NCBI GenBank assembly: GCA_027627225.1
Contig: CM051034.1
Span: 8,098,058 to 8,162,057 of the forward strand
DNA from: Congeria kusceri
Taxonomy: Eukaryota; Mollusca; Bivalvia; Myida; Dreissenidae
DNA length: 64,000 nt
Direction of reading: 5' to 3'
Notes under the pieces: model-generated
Databases searched by the model: none
The model's input: the letters and a program-made list of their open reading frames with translations, nothing else
Told to the model about the DNA's origin: nothing
Program-made: the position numbers and the translations under genes
Part shown: positions 33,538-45,006 of the stretch, in pieces
Layout of the letters: every line of letters begins with the position of its first letter
Numbering within the stretch: the first letter of the stretch is position 1

Positions 33538-35310
33538 AACGTAAATTTGAAGTGAAATTTAATGGCTGCAAACCTACATGTATGATAAACGTGAGATTTT
33601 TTAAAAACAAAACCACCTTTAACGCTGGCCAATCGAGATACATGTATGTGTCTTTTTTTTTCAGACAAAGTATGTTAAATATGCCATTTAAACAACAGTG
33701 ACAATGACGAGAATCTTACATAACTTGTTAGGTCTCGTGATAAGGTATCTTAATATAAAGTTTCCTTGCAACCACTTATTTCTATGTAGAGGTTTAGTGT
33801 GGAAGCTTTGTATCTATTTTAGCAACGGTGACCTGTGCCTTAAGGACGCAGCATACAATCCAAGCGTGGTATCGTTATATACATGTGCATCGCATTACAA
33901 CGCTCCTATTTGTTGTTTCAAAATGAAAAATAAAAGTAGGCCATTAGGCCCAAATGAACAAATGCTTTTAATGCGTTCGTAAAAGCGGTGAAACTGCTTT
34001 TAAACTTAACAACTTAAAACGTTATAAGTTGTTATTTGTATGATATTCACATTTTAGACTCAGTGAAATATTATGCAAACCCGTTAATTTAATAAAGTTG
34101 ATTTCATGTATATGTATTTTGTATTTCTCTAAAAAGTAAGTAAAAAATAAGATGTACCCGGCCGATTGCATGCACTATTATGACTTTGTTGATTTCGGGA
34201 ACCAAACATAACATTTTAACTTCCCTTACAATAGCAAATGGAGAATGACCTAGAATGTTCGGTTGTTTATTAAACAACCGAGCGCCTTTCATTTGACATT
34301 GCATGCCATTGGTTAAATCACTCGATGATATTTTATTCAATAGATAGAGTTCTTTCGCAGACAATGTTATGATCAAAAGAGAACATCTGTCAATAAATCA
34401 ATAATAAAAAGGCATTTCTTCTTTCTATAAGTTGACTATGGGGAACGATGCATGCGTCCAAATGTCATATTTTTTACTATATTGTTTATGTGCGTAGTTT
34501 AGACGCACCTACGTACAAAAATAATTGTAATAAAAACGCTACAGCCATCCTTTCCCAAATTAATACATTTTGTTATCGCCATTTTCTTTTCGCCATTTTC
34601 AGATAAAATTGTATGATTATGTCAACAAAAACATGTAATTCTTGACGTAAATTATTTATTGAAAGAAAACATGTCATCCTTGAAGTGAATTATTTATGGA
34701 CAAATTTAAGGTATCATTATGACATGCATGGGGTCGTATTCTTCGGACATTAATAATGATCCTAAATAAGTTTACCTAGACATAGGACCTTTTCATACTA
34801 GTGTGATTGAAAAGAAGCTAGATATAATTACAGTCACAGTGTGATAATGTGTTTACTGTTTTATTTACTTCATCGTCCATTTTAATTTCACATTTATTTA
34901 TATTCCGTTTATATTTGTTTTAAGTGACACCTTCTTGTGATCACTTGCACTGCGCGATAAGCTCGGACACAAGGCATTTACACTCGGCAACATCATTGGC
35001 AAAATTAATCGCTCGAATTAATTTCTAAATTTATTTATTTTAATGTCCGTTTTAGGACAGTATTTCCAAGCTCCAGGAATACTCTAGACATATTGTGATA
35101 TAGAATGCTTGCATGTATCTCCAGAATGCCGCGTAACATAGATACATTTATAGATTAGCGACGAGTATACACCTAATGAAAATTTCAGAATTGTCATTGG
35201 CGATTCTGCATCAGTATCAACATTGTAATCAGCATCAGTGTAGCATGTAGTTGTTGTTGCTATCAGTTTTGTTGATGATTGAACTTTTACACTAATATAC
35301 TAATACAACA
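33538..35310. other. Intergenic stretch
   Basis: Contains a perfect 10-bp-stem hairpin at 34260-34280 (CGGTTGTTTA / TAAACAACCG), an ACAGAACG-free AT-rich background, and a diverged copy of the 46-bp hairpin motif at about 35116-35143. No gene was recognised. Confidence 0.45.
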
Positions 35311-35324
35311 AAAACAGCAACAAC

Positions 35325-35380
35325 AAAAACAACTACTACTACTACAACTAATAACACTACTACTACTGCTACTACTACTG

Positions 35381-35425
<45 letters not shown>

Positions 35426-35506
35426 TTACTACTACTTCTACTAAGTTTACTTCTAATACTTCTTCTACTACTATTACTACTACTACTACTACTAAGTTTG
35501 CTTCTA

Positions 35507-35545
<39 letters not shown>

Positions 35546-35559
35546 TTACTACTACTACT
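35325..35559. repeat. (ACT)n array, left part
   Basis: Imperfect ACT/CTA trinucleotide repeat interrupted by AAGTTTACTTC or AAGTTTGCTTC separators at about 35441 and 35494. It continues after the gypsy insertion at 39889. Long poly-Leu and poly-Val frames through it are artefacts of the repeat. Confidence 0.9.
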
Positions 35560-35687
35560 TGTTGGATTGTAATTTGATACCTCTGCATGCTTGAGCTACC
35601 TGCGCGTAGCAGCCTGGTCATTCGGCGACTTGCTTGTGTAGAATAAACATCGTAAACACTGCAGAGTATTTCTTCTTTAATACAACA
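35560..35687 (+). repeat. 5' LTR of gypsy 1 (128 bp)
   Basis: Begins TGTTGG and ends ACAACA. Contains AGAATAAACATCG, with a likely polyadenylation signal. Mirrors 39761-39888 at 127 of 128 bases by eye. Confidence 0.92.
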
Positions 35688-35744
35688 TGGTGGCAGCGGT
35701 GGGATTCGAACCCACGCCTCCGAAGAGACTGCATGGTGGCAGCG
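35688..35744 (+). other. Primer-binding site: 44-nt complement of tRNA-Leu, plus a second short copy
   Basis: Immediately after the LTR, bases 35688-35731 are complementary to the last 41 nt of a eukaryotic tRNA-Leu (AAG-type) plus CCA. They cover the acceptor strand, T arm, variable arm and the edge of the anticodon stem. An ordinary PBS needs only about 18 nt. A second TGGTGGCAGCG follows at 35734-35744. Confidence 0.85.
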
Positions 35745-35796
35745 TGTCAGTGAACCCAAATTTAACCGGAATTAAATATACAGGTTGGACAGTAAA

Positions 35797-36566
35797 ATGG
35801 CGAATTTTAATTTTACTCATCCAGAGTATTTCCAGTTCAATAAACCAGAACAATGGGAAAAATGGTTCAAAAGATTCGAACGTTTTCGCAGCGCATCGGG
35901 ATTGCTAGAAAAATCTGAATTACATGAAGTACAGGTTAATACTCTATTATACTCAATGGGGCCGGAATCGGAAGAAATATTTTCGTCATTTGGTCTGAAC
36001 GAGGAAGAAAGCAAATCGTGGGAGACGGTGTCTCGGCGATTTATGCAGTATTTCGTGCCAAAGAAAAATGTAATATTCGAAAGAGCAAAATTCAACAGCA
36101 GAGTGCAAAATGAACAGGAAAATGTGGATGCCTTTATAACAGACTTGTTTCATCTGGCAGAAATCTGTACATTTCAAGGGTTACACGACGAACTCATCCG
36201 AGACAGGATTGTCGTAGGGCTACGAGACCACAAGTTGTCGGAGAAACTACAGTTAGACAAGGACCTTACGCTGGAAAAGGCGATAAATGAGGCCCGACAA
36301 CGGGAAACCGTAAGAGCCCAACAGTCGGTGCTACGAGGAGAAAAAAAGTGTTCAGATGAACAGGTCGAGAGTGTACAAAAAGGGAGGAGCAGTCGCCAGA
36401 ATCAGGGAGCACGGGCTGAGCAGACGGCAACAAAGGGCCGACGCCAGCAAGACAGTAGCTCAGGGTGCCAGCATTGCGGCACAAGAGCCGACCATCCAAG
36501 GGCACGTTGTCCGGCGAGAGACAGCACGTGTCACCACTGTAAGAAGTTGGGGCATTTTAAGAAGGT
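35797..36566 (+). pseudogene. Gypsy 1 gag (capsid/nucleocapsid), frame-broken at its 3' end
   Basis: The ATG at 35797 follows the PBS by about 50 bases. The N-terminal half has the Retrotrans_gag-like capsid pattern (PEQWEKWFKRFERF, then a RDRIVVGLRD block). Near the end is a zinc knuckle pair: CQHC-x5-H-x4-C, then CHHC-x4-H with the final Cys missing. At this point the reading frame breaks and the protease continues in the +1 frame. The unbroken gag frame stops at 36601-36603. The protein would assemble the virus-like particle and bind element RNA. Confidence 0.8.
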
Positions 36567-36940
36567 CACGTCTTACGGAAATCACTGGAGACGGGGACGG
36601 TGACAGTGGCTTCCTAGGCACCGTGAAGGCCAAGGAATCAAAGGCGTGGACAACAACTCTTAAGGTCAACGAGGTGCGGATGACATTTAAAATCGACACG
36701 GGAGCTGACGTCACGGTGATACCGGAACACCACTTCAAACGTCTGAAGACAACGGACTTATGCAAGACAGACAAAAAACTGTTTGGGGCAGGAGAAACAC
36801 CGTTAAAAGTAGTTGGACAATTTGAATGTGTTATAGAATCCCAAGACAAAATGTGTATGTCTCAGATTTATGTTGTTAGGGGGCTGAAACATGCGCTCCT
36901 GGTCGACCGGAAATCACGGAACTCTCCCTCATCAAGGTAA
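36567..36940 (+). pseudogene. Gypsy 1 aspartic protease region
   Basis: Contains FKIDTGADVTVIP, the aspartic-protease active-site triad Asp-Thr-Gly. The frame differs from gag and ends at a stop at 36938-36940. The homologous protein sequence changes frame at about 36899, an apparent 1-nt deletion, so the natural Gag-Pol fusion is interrupted. Confidence 0.75.
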
Positions 36941-39119
36941 ATAATTTCAAAAACATTTCATCCGTCGATGATACCTCGTATGACCAAATTCGGGATACAT
37001 TTCCTAATCTATTTAACGGGCTAGGGGAAACTGATTGGACGTACACAATTAAATTAAGCGATGATGCGCGCCCGTATTCTGTCTCAACCCCGCGACGAAT
37101 CCCTGTCCCGTTAATGGAGAAGGTGAAGGCCGAACTGGATGTCATGGAAAGGAGAGGCGTTATTTCCAAGGTTCAAGAACTACGGAATGGTGCTCTCCTA
37201 TGGTTATTGCTCCCAAATCAAACGGGCAGATACGGATCTGTGTTGATTTATCGAAGCTAGACGCGTCCGTTAAACGCGAACGATATCAATTGCCTTCCGT
37301 TGACGAATCTCTGGCGAAATTAGCGGGTGGTCGATACTTTTCAAAAATTGACGCGTGTCAGGGGTTTTGGCAAATAAAACTTGCGGAAGAGTCACGCCAT
37401 CTCACTACATTCATTACACCATTTGCAAGATACTGGTTTAATGTGGTTCCTTTTGGTATCTGCTCCGCCCCCGAATATTTCCAAAGTAAAATGTCCGAAT
37501 TGTTGAACGGAATGCCAGGGGTCATCTGCAAGATGGATGATGTGCTAATTTGGGGCAGCACAAAGGCCGAGCATGACGAAAGATTGTGTAATACGCTCAA
37601 ATTAATCGAACAAGCGGGCGTTACTCTTAACAGGCAAAAGTGTGAATTTGGCAAAACGCGCCTAACTTTCCTAGGTCACGTGGTGGGCGCGGGCACAATA
37701 GAGGCTGACCCGGTCAAGATCCAGGCAATTAAGGAAATGCCGACGCCACAGAATGTATCTGATGTCCGCCGATTTCTAGGCATGTGCAATCAATTGTCAA
37801 AATTTTCACCCAAGCTTGCGGAAATATCGCAGCCATTAAGAGAGTTGTTGAAAGGAAACAACTCATGGGTTTGGGGCGCACCTCAAGATCACGCGTTCGA
37901 ACAAATCAAACTGGAACTCAGTTCTCCAGACGCTCTTGCGCAATACGATCCTACACGAGAAACGCTCGTTTCCGCAGACAGCTCTTCGTATGGGCTAGGC
38001 GGGGTTTTACGACAAAAACACGACGGTACTTGGAAACCAGTCGCGTTTGCATCGCGTTCCTTAAATGAAACAGAGAAGCGATATGCCCAGATTGAAAAGG
38101 AATGTCTGGCATTGACATGGATTTGCGAAAAATTCCAAAATTACCTAATCGGGTCAAGGTTTGTCTTAGAAACGGATCATAAACCGTTAGTACCACTGTT
38201 AAGTACTAAAGATCTGACCGATTTGTCACCTAGAATACAAAGATTTCGCATGAGATTAATGCGATATGATTTCAGCATCGTTTACACAATGGGTAGCAAA
38301 CTCGTTACTGCCGATTGTTTGTCCCGTGCGCCACGGGTCGCGACGTCCGATACGGAAAGCGAAGAATTGTTAGCGGACTCAGACGCATTTGTCCAGATGG
38401 TAACAGGTGGTTTGCCAGCAAGCGCTAACCGACTGGAACAAATCAAATCGAAGTATGGTCAGGATGCGGTATGTTCTCAATTAGTTAAATTCTGCAAACA
38501 GGGTTGGCCTGAGAAATCCGCACTCAAAGGTCAAATTCAACGGTACTGGGAATACCGTGGGGAGATAACCTTACAGAAGGGTTTGTTACTGAAGGGAACA
38601 CGGCTAATTATCCCGGAAGTACTTCAATCTGAGATGATTGATAGGGTTCATGAAGGTCACCAGGGCATTTCAAAGTGTAGGGAGCGTGCGAAACAATCCA
38701 TCTGGTGGGTCGGACTAAGTACATCGCTGGAAAATGCCGTGCGATCATGTCAAAAGTGCATTGAAAACGCGTGCGATCAGGCGGAACCGTTAATGCCAAT
38801 CGAATTTCCCGATCGTCCTTTTCAGCGAGTAGCAACTGACCTGTTTGATTTCAAAGGACATCCCTATATATTAGTGGTGGACTACTTTTCGCGATATATC
38901 GAGATTGCAAAAATGTCGAACACCAGTTCCGAGACAGTAATAAATCATATGAAGTCAATATTCGCGAGACATGGGATCCCGGAAGTGGTTATGTCCGACA
39001 ATGGGCCGTGTTATAGTTGGGCTGTTTTCAAACAATTCAGTCAAACGTACGGATTTGAGCATCGGACAAGTAGTCCGAAATTTCCCCCAGAGCAATGGAC
39101 TAGCAGAGCGTGCTGTTAG
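36900..39119 (+). pseudogene. Gypsy 1 reverse transcriptase, RNase H and integrase
   Basis: After a break at about 37176 (apparent 1-nt deletion) the long frame 37177-39119 holds the RT (DLSKLD, FSKIDACQGFWQI, VPFGICSAPEYFQ, and KMDDVLIWG, a YxDD box with Lys for Tyr). RNase H follows (SADSSSYGLGG, IEKECLALTW, TDHKPL). The integrase has its zinc-binding HEGHQG...CQKC and its core (TDLFDFKG, DNGPCYSW). The frame is lost again at about 39079 in a run of five C, an apparent 1-nt insertion, and stops at 39119. The enzymes copy element RNA and insert the cDNA. Confidence 0.88.
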
Positions 39120-39696
39120 AACGATAAAAGACATGTTAAAGAAGGCCGACGATCCGTATTTAGGGCTTCTCTCCTACAGAACTACACCATTGCATAATGG
39201 TTATAGTCCCGCAGAGCTACTAATGGGTAGGAAACTGCAATCACCAATACCTGTCAAACCGGAAACATTGCGTCCTAAATGGCCGAACTTTAGAAATGTC
39301 AGTCAGTTTGAAAAAGAAAACAAAAAGAAACAAAAACGAGATTTTGACTCGCGGCACAATGCTAAACCGAAACGAAATCTTCCAAATCGCTCACGTGTGT
39401 TTATTAAGGATCAAAAGAAATACGGTATTGTCGAGTCGAACGCTGGATTCCCGAGGTCATACAAGGTTCGTACTGACGACGGGGTGATACGCCGAAATAG
39501 GCGCCATTTACTAAGTACACCAATGATGGAATCAGATGATCTGAGCGACTGTGAAAATAATTCAGGAAACCAGCTTGTAGAAGACAGCGATACAACTGTG
39601 TTCAAAAGGTCACCCCAGGAGCGAAAGGATAATTTGGATCATTATATTACACGCTCTGGCAGGGTGTCAAAACCCCCAGAAAGAATTACTATGTAA
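39080..39696 (+). pseudogene. Gypsy 1 integrase C-terminal part
   Basis: Continues the integrase in the +1 frame: NGLAERAVRTIKDML (catalytic Glu region), YRTTPLHNGYSPAELLMGR, a basic stretch and a chromodomain-less tail ending TRSGRVSKPPERI. The stop is at 39694-39696, 64 bp before the 3' LTR. Confidence 0.8.
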
Positions 39697-39749
39697 AGCT
39701 TATCTCCAACGATTCTATCAATAAACAGTCAACATATATCTGCTTATCT

Positions 39750-39760
39750 TGAAAGGGAGA
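39750..39760 (+). other. Polypurine tract of gypsy 1
   Basis: GAAAGGGAGA lies directly before the 3' LTR and is the expected primer for plus-strand DNA synthesis. Confidence 0.75.
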
Positions 39761-39888
39761 TGTTGGATTGTAATTTGATACCTCTGCATGCTTGAGCTAC
39801 CTGTGCGTAGCAGCCTGGTCATTCGGCGACTTGCTTGTGTAGAATAAACATCGTAAACACTGCAGAGTATTTCTTCTTTAATACAACA
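39761..39888 (+). repeat. 3' LTR of gypsy 1 (128 bp)
   Basis: TGTTGG...ACAACA, one base different from the 5' copy. The ACT array resumes immediately after. Confidence 0.92.
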
Positions 39889-40448
39889 CTACTAAGTTTG
39901 CTTCTACTACTTCGACTACTACTATTACTACTTCTAAGTTTGCTTCTACTACTTCTACTACTACTATTATTACTATTACTAAGTATGCATCTACTTCTTC
40001 TACTACTACTACTAAGTTTGCTTCTACTACTTCTACTACTGCTACTACTACTATTACTACTACTACTACTACTAAGTTTGCTTCTACCACTTCTACTACT
40101 ACTACAACTACTACTACTACTACTACTAAGTTTGCTTCTACTGCTACTACTACTACTATTACTACTACTACTACTACTACTAAGTTTGCTTCTACTACGG
40201 CTACTACTACTACTATTACTACTACTTCTACTAAGTTTGCTTCTACTACTTCTACTACTACTACAACTACTACTACTAAGTTTGCTTCTACTACTTATAC
40301 TACTACTGCTACTACTACTACTACTACTAATACTACTTCAACTACTACTACTACTACTAAGTTTGCTTCTACTACTTGTACTACTACTACAACTACTACT
40401 ACTTCTACTAAGTTTGCTTCTTCAGCTTCTACTACTTCTACTACGACG

Positions 40449-40513
<65 letters not shown>

Positions 40514-40740
40514 CACTACTACTAAGTTTACTTCTACTACTACTATTACTACTACTACTATTACTTCCACTACTACTACTACTACTACTAAGTTTGCTTC
40601 TACTACTTCTACTACTACTACTACTACGACTACTACAACAACAACAACTACTACTACTACTACTACTAGTACTACTACTACTAATACTACTACTTCTACT
40701 ACTTCTACTACTACTACTACTACTATCACTAAGTTTGCTT

Positions 40741-40796
<56 letters not shown>

Positions 40797-40797
40797 G

Positions 40798-40842
<45 letters not shown>

Positions 40843-40990
40843 AGTTTGCTTCTACTACTTCTACTACTACTACTACTACTACTACAATTGCTGCCGCTGC
40901 TGCTACTGGTACTGGTACTGCTTTTGTTCCTACTGCTAACGCTCTTGCTACTGCTGCTACTGATTCTGCTACTGTTACTGCTACTAGATA
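39889..40990. repeat. (ACT)n array, right part, with AAGTTTGCTTC separators
   Basis: About 1.1 kb of (ACT)n, with the 11-mer AAGTTTGCTTC (some variants) recurring about 14 times at irregular 40-115 bp spacing. The array decays into (GCTACT)-like sequence near 40900-40985. It and 35325-35559 were one block before the gypsy insertion. Poly-Leu and poly-Val reading frames here are not genes. Confidence 0.93.
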
Positions 40991-41439
40991 TATTCTACTA
41001 CTGCTAAGACGAAGACTAAATATGATTGTGGTGATGATGAATAAATATAATCACAATTATGTTTCATACTGATCACGCACCATATGAGCTATATACGTTA
41101 AGACAAAATACCTATTTCAAAAGTATATGTATATATCCAACGTATGTATACATCTTACCAACCAATGTAGCCTACCGTAATCTGTATTCGTTGTAAACCA
41201 ACCAATATAGCTCACCGTAATCCGTATACGCTGTAAACCGACCAATATAGTTCACCGTAAGCTGTATACTATATACGGCCTAACAACGCTTTCGCCTTAA
41301 TACTGCAAAATAAAACATACGTAACACGCATATGACCATTTGAATAACACAATATATCGCTTACTCACTCAACACGAGACTATGGAAAGCCGGTTGTGAC
41401 CCCCGCTAAATTACATTAAAATATATAGTAACTATCGGA

Positions 41440-41850
41440 CTATCGGAGATTTTCATTTTGCGGAATTTTAATATTCCGCGAAAAACAACGCTAATATAAG
41501 CATGTAGCAGCCGTCGGAATTTCGGGAATCAACATTTTCCGACGGACAGAAAGATACTAATTACTTAACAATTTTCGGGACATTTGTTCCCACGGGAAGA
41601 ATTCGGAATCTAAAAATCGCGGAACTTGTAACTTTTTCCGACGGACAGAAAGATACTAACTTAAAAAGCATTTTTCGGGACATTTGTTCCGACGGCTAGA
41701 AAGCATAATCTAAAAAGCGCGGAACTTTGCAATTCTTCCGACGGAAAAATTGCGCAATGAACACTACACAAAAAGCGGAATCTAAAAAGCGCGGAACTTT
41801 ACAAATCTTCCGACGGAAAATATAACACATGAAATACTGCACAAAAAGCG
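41440..41850. repeat. Minisatellite of GAATTCGG/TTCCGACGG-type units
   Basis: Tandem units of about 80-110 bp share TTCCGACGGACAGAAAGATA (two near-perfect copies), TTTTCGGGACATTTGTTCC (two) and TCTAAAAAGCGCGGAACTT (three). The copies differ by indels. The array sits just upstream of a CCAAT/TATA promoter-like segment. Confidence 0.8.
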
Positions 41851-41875
41851 GGTAGCCATGGGTTACCCGAGAAAA

Positions 41876-41965
41876 TGATTTGATTGGTTCCGATACTTAG
41901 AACTGACCAATCAGTAATAGTGTCTCATCCAGCTTATATACTACAACAACAACAACAAGTAAGTA
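41876..41965 (+). promoter_or_regulatory. Promoter-like segment: two CCAAT boxes and a TATA box
   Basis: ATTGGTT (41882) and ACCAATCAG (41907) are CCAAT boxes in opposite orientation, and CTTATATAC lies at 41933-41941. A consensus 5' splice site (AA|GTAAGT) occurs at about 41957-41964. An exon-like segment follows at 42246. Together these suggest a plus-strand start here, but there is no direct evidence of transcription. Confidence 0.35.
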
Positions 41966-42245
41966 GAATAAACAAGTCACGAGGTTTTTATGTTAGTATA
42001 TCTTATAAATAACTTAGTTATTATTTTGTTATTTCAAATATATTAATTTAAATATATGTACGTTACACATGCTTTTATTTTTATGCCACTCCAACGCTTT
42101 ATGCGAATATGAGGAGGAGTACAGCCGAGTATTTTTCGGACGGGAGTGTTTTCCGGACATTGTTTGCCTTAATTTAAACTTTAAAGTCATAATGATAAAA
42201 AACACTTAAGATTTAATTATATTTGATAATTATTCGACTTTTCAG

Positions 42246-43347
42246 TGATTCTGTCACAGGAAAAGGAAATTATGATGCCAGTTTGCGGCTTGAGCATGAG
42301 ACTCGGTTAAAAGGTGAGTGCCCCCTTGAATATATTTTATCTGAGTACGGCAACACTTTCCTCTTCTTTAAAGGGATTTTATATTGAAATTTGGAGATTT
42401 ACTTTGTACAATCTGCGTTGTATCAGAGGCATTGGTATTGGCACTACCCCTTGTTGGGTAACAAATGTCACACTCACAGGGTGAGAAAATTGAACAGCCA
42501 GTCCAGGACTCAAACCCGAGACCCGGCAAGTTCTCTTCCCACTGAGCTTACCGGGTCACTACACAATAAGTCCTTCATAGTTACTAAGTCCATACCATCA
42601 CAGATTTATCTTCATGTCTGTTAAATATTAAATGATTACCATTTTTGCCTTCAATTTACAATAAAGCAGATTCTTACTAGTGATGAAATGTTATAGTGAT
42701 TTTTTTTTGTATTTGGTAACAAGGATACCTTTTGCAATTCGAAAAAAAACGCTAACTTTTGGTTATGACAAATGAGATCCTTCACAAAATCCTCTAAAAA
42801 CAGTTAAAAACCACAACTGAATTATTTTTACCAGTAGAACGTGAGTATTCTTGTTAGGCGTAAAAATAATTGGTTTCAGGTTACCCAACCGACCCTAAAA
42901 ATGCCCTGACCCTAGAACATTGAGTTTTTCAGATATTTTTTTTCATATTGTTTTTTAATAACTAAATGTTTTTGTTTTGTGGTTTAAATAGTGTTTTGTT
43001 TTGATAGCATCTACTTGTTAAACTATATTACTGCAGTGTTTTGAATATTCATTCAGTTTTAGAATCTTTAAGTTGATTAAATTTAAAAAAAAACTACGTA
43101 CTTACCTACCCTAGTTTATTTGGTCATGTAACCTGAAACAAAAATATATTTGACGCGGTACTAAAGTATTTTTAAATCATGAGGTATCAACCTGAGATAC
43201 TTATTTCATCATAAAGACATTATTTGTTCATATAAATCAACATTGTGCTTCTTTCAACAGAAACAGAACAGATAAAGCAACATTATCACAGTCTTGGTCA
43301 GCAGAAGATCATAAAACATGCTTGCTAAGAGAACACCACAACTACAG
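42246..43347 (+). CDS. Candidate two-exon coding segment of an unrecognised gene
   Basis: Exon a, 42246-42313, has acceptor CGACTTTTCAG and donor AAAAG|GTGAGT. Exon b, 43261-43347, has acceptor CTTCTTTCAACAG and donor CTACAG|GTTTGA. They are phase-compatible (phase 1): the joined frame reads DSVTGKGNYDASLRLEHE onwards, then a Gln/Lys-rich stretch, and stops at 43326-43328. No ATG precedes in frame within exon a, so an upstream exon would be required. No family was recognised. Further exon-like blocks at 43757-43837 and from 45601 have stops, so the whole may be a poorly coding or non-coding transcript. Confidence 0.3.
42490..42556 (-). repeat. tRNA-derived SINE-like sequence
   Basis: On the minus strand it reads an A-box-like TAAGCTCAGTGGGAAGAG and a B-box-like GGGTTTGAGTCC spaced as in a tRNA. 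The acceptor arms do not pair, so it is tRNA-derived rather than a functional tRNA. Confidence 0.55.
42640..43260. other. Non-coding (intron or intergenic)
   Basis: AT-rich sequence between the two candidate exons. No feature seen. Confidence 0.4.
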
Positions 43348-43756
43348 GTTTGATTTTTATGCTCGGAAAATGAGATATTACCATAATTTTCATTACATTT
43401 GTTTAATCATTTGCTATTGTAGGAATGTGCTGTTGATTTTTATAGTATTAAATTATATTAAGTTAAAAACTATTATAATATCTAAATTGATGTATTATGA
43501 TTTCATTCATATAGAGATGTACATGTATATAATTTAAGCGCCTCATGTAAGAAACAATGCTGAAACAACAAATTGAAAGTTTAATTTTGTGAACCCTTAG
43601 TAATACTGGCACATCTTTGTCGAGTAAATAAAGAATAAATGCACATTTTTAAATTACTTAGACTTTCAGTTAGATAAATGTTGTACAAATAGAATAAACC
43701 TGATTGTGCAAGATTTTATAGTTATCAGATGTTTAAAATAGATATGTTTATTGCAG

Positions 43757-43837
43757 TGACACTATGAGCATACTGGATGTGGTGAAGTGATAAGAAGAGC
43801 AACAAGATGTCAAAGAAGGAGGCAGTACATTTCCAAG
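43757..43837 (+). ncRNA. Possible additional exon of the same transcript
   Basis: Acceptor GTTTATTGCAG (to 43756) and donor TTCCAAG|GTTAAT. All three frames contain early stops or are short. A further acceptor TGATTATTTCAG ends at 45600, and the next 27 codons are open to TGA. This would be UTR or long non-coding RNA. Confidence 0.25.
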
Positions 43838-43857
43838 GTTAATTATATTTCAGTCTT

Positions 43858-44535
43858 TATCGAATAGTCCGAGCTATACTTCTTACCCGTTCGTCAGTGT
43901 CGGCGTAATGTTCTAGTTAAGGTGCAACAAGTATATATATATCTGTAACTACTACAGATATTTAATTGAAACTTCACACATGTCTTCAGGGTCATTTTGT
44001 TAGGTCATAGACCAAGGTCTATAACTGTTACCTCAGTTTAGAAGAATTATGCCCCTTTGTGTACTTCAACAACTTCAGGTTTAAGTTTGCATGTACCAAC
44101 TCCATATCTACTACAGATATTCAATTAAACTTCACACACGTGTTCCGGGTCATTATATACGGTCACTGGCCAAGGCCCATAACTGTGACCAGCATTTTAG
44201 CAGAATAATACCCCTGTTGTACTTAGAAAAGTCAGGTTAAGGTTCGTGTGCAAGAGAAAATTGAGGTTAAGATTTGCGTGCAAGTAAATATCATTGTAAC
44301 TACTACAGATATTCAGCAGAAACTTCACACTTGTCTTCAGGGTAATAATATAAGGTTACTGGCCAAGGCCCATAACTGTGGCCAGCATTTTAGCAGAATT
44401 ATGCCTCTTTTTGTACTTAGAAATATTCATATTAAGGTTTGCGTGCAAATATGTATCTCTGTTACGACTGCAGATAATCAATTGATACTTCACAAAGGTC
44501 TTCGGGGTAATTATGTAAGGTCACTGACAGCATAT
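43858..44535 (-). repeat. Core-repeat element related to 51255-51846, opposite orientation
   Basis: Begins with ATCGAATAGTCCGAGCTATACT, the inverted counterpart of the right end at 51820-51846. It then has about four monomers of about 180 bp with 'actactacagatattcaatt', 'cttcacac', 'gtcactggccaaggcccata' and 'cagaattatgcccc'. The ACAAGAGCTGT end is missing, so the copy is truncated. Confidence 0.75.
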
Positions 44536-44761
44536 ATATATAATCAAAGCGGAATGAATTGTTAAGCATGTTGTCCTAAGACAACTCCAGTTATTTGCAG
44601 ACATTTGTTAACATTATTCAAGTGTACTGGTTAGTTCATTCATATAACTATGAAATGATTTTATTATGTGCTGTAAAATCATTATATATGATGTTCATGG
44701 CTTGATTCAAGAAAGCTTTTTCCTGACTAGCTTCATTCATAGATTTGTTCTATTATTCCAT

Positions 44762-45006
44762 GATGGCCACTGGAAAGTGTAAATTGTGAAAAATCAGAAA
44801 ATTCAGGAAATTTGACCATAGTCATAGGAAAAAATTCCAAAGACAGATGAAACGTGAAATATAAAATCTAAGACATAATTCAATACTGTCATAGATACGC
44901 ACAAATTAGAATGGCAGTTTGACAAAAAATATATGGAAAAATCACATTCTGGTCAAAGAAAATCAGGAATACAGGGTTTTTCTTCCGAATTTCAGTGGCC
45001 ACCATG
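44762..45006. mobile_element. 245-bp MITE with GGCCACTG ends
   Basis: Left ATGGCCACTGGAA and right (reverse complement) GGTGGCCACTGAAA form short TIRs. A second mirrored block (ATTTGACCATAG / TCTGGTCAAAGAAAATC) lies inside. Too short to encode a transposase. Confidence 0.55.

Larger units (their letters stand above)
35560..39888 (+). mobile_element. Ty3/gypsy LTR retrotransposon 1 (4.33 kb), inserted in the ACT array
   Basis: Two 128-bp LTRs (35560-35687 and 39761-39888) flank gag, protease, RT, RNase H and integrase in gypsy order. The flanks read CTACT on both sides, compatible with a 5-bp target duplication, though the trinucleotide context makes that ambiguous. The LTRs differ at one base that I can see (ACCTGCGCG versus ACCTGTGCG), so the insertion is recent. 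Even so, the coding region shows four frame breaks. The element carries a polypurine tract before the 3' LTR and a tRNA-Leu primer site. Confidence 0.92.

Noticed and set aside
39835..41007. Very long poly-Leu (+) and poly-Val (-) reading frames in the ACT array, also at 35279-35759
   Set aside because: They are direct translations of a trinucleotide repeat, present in several frames and on both strands.
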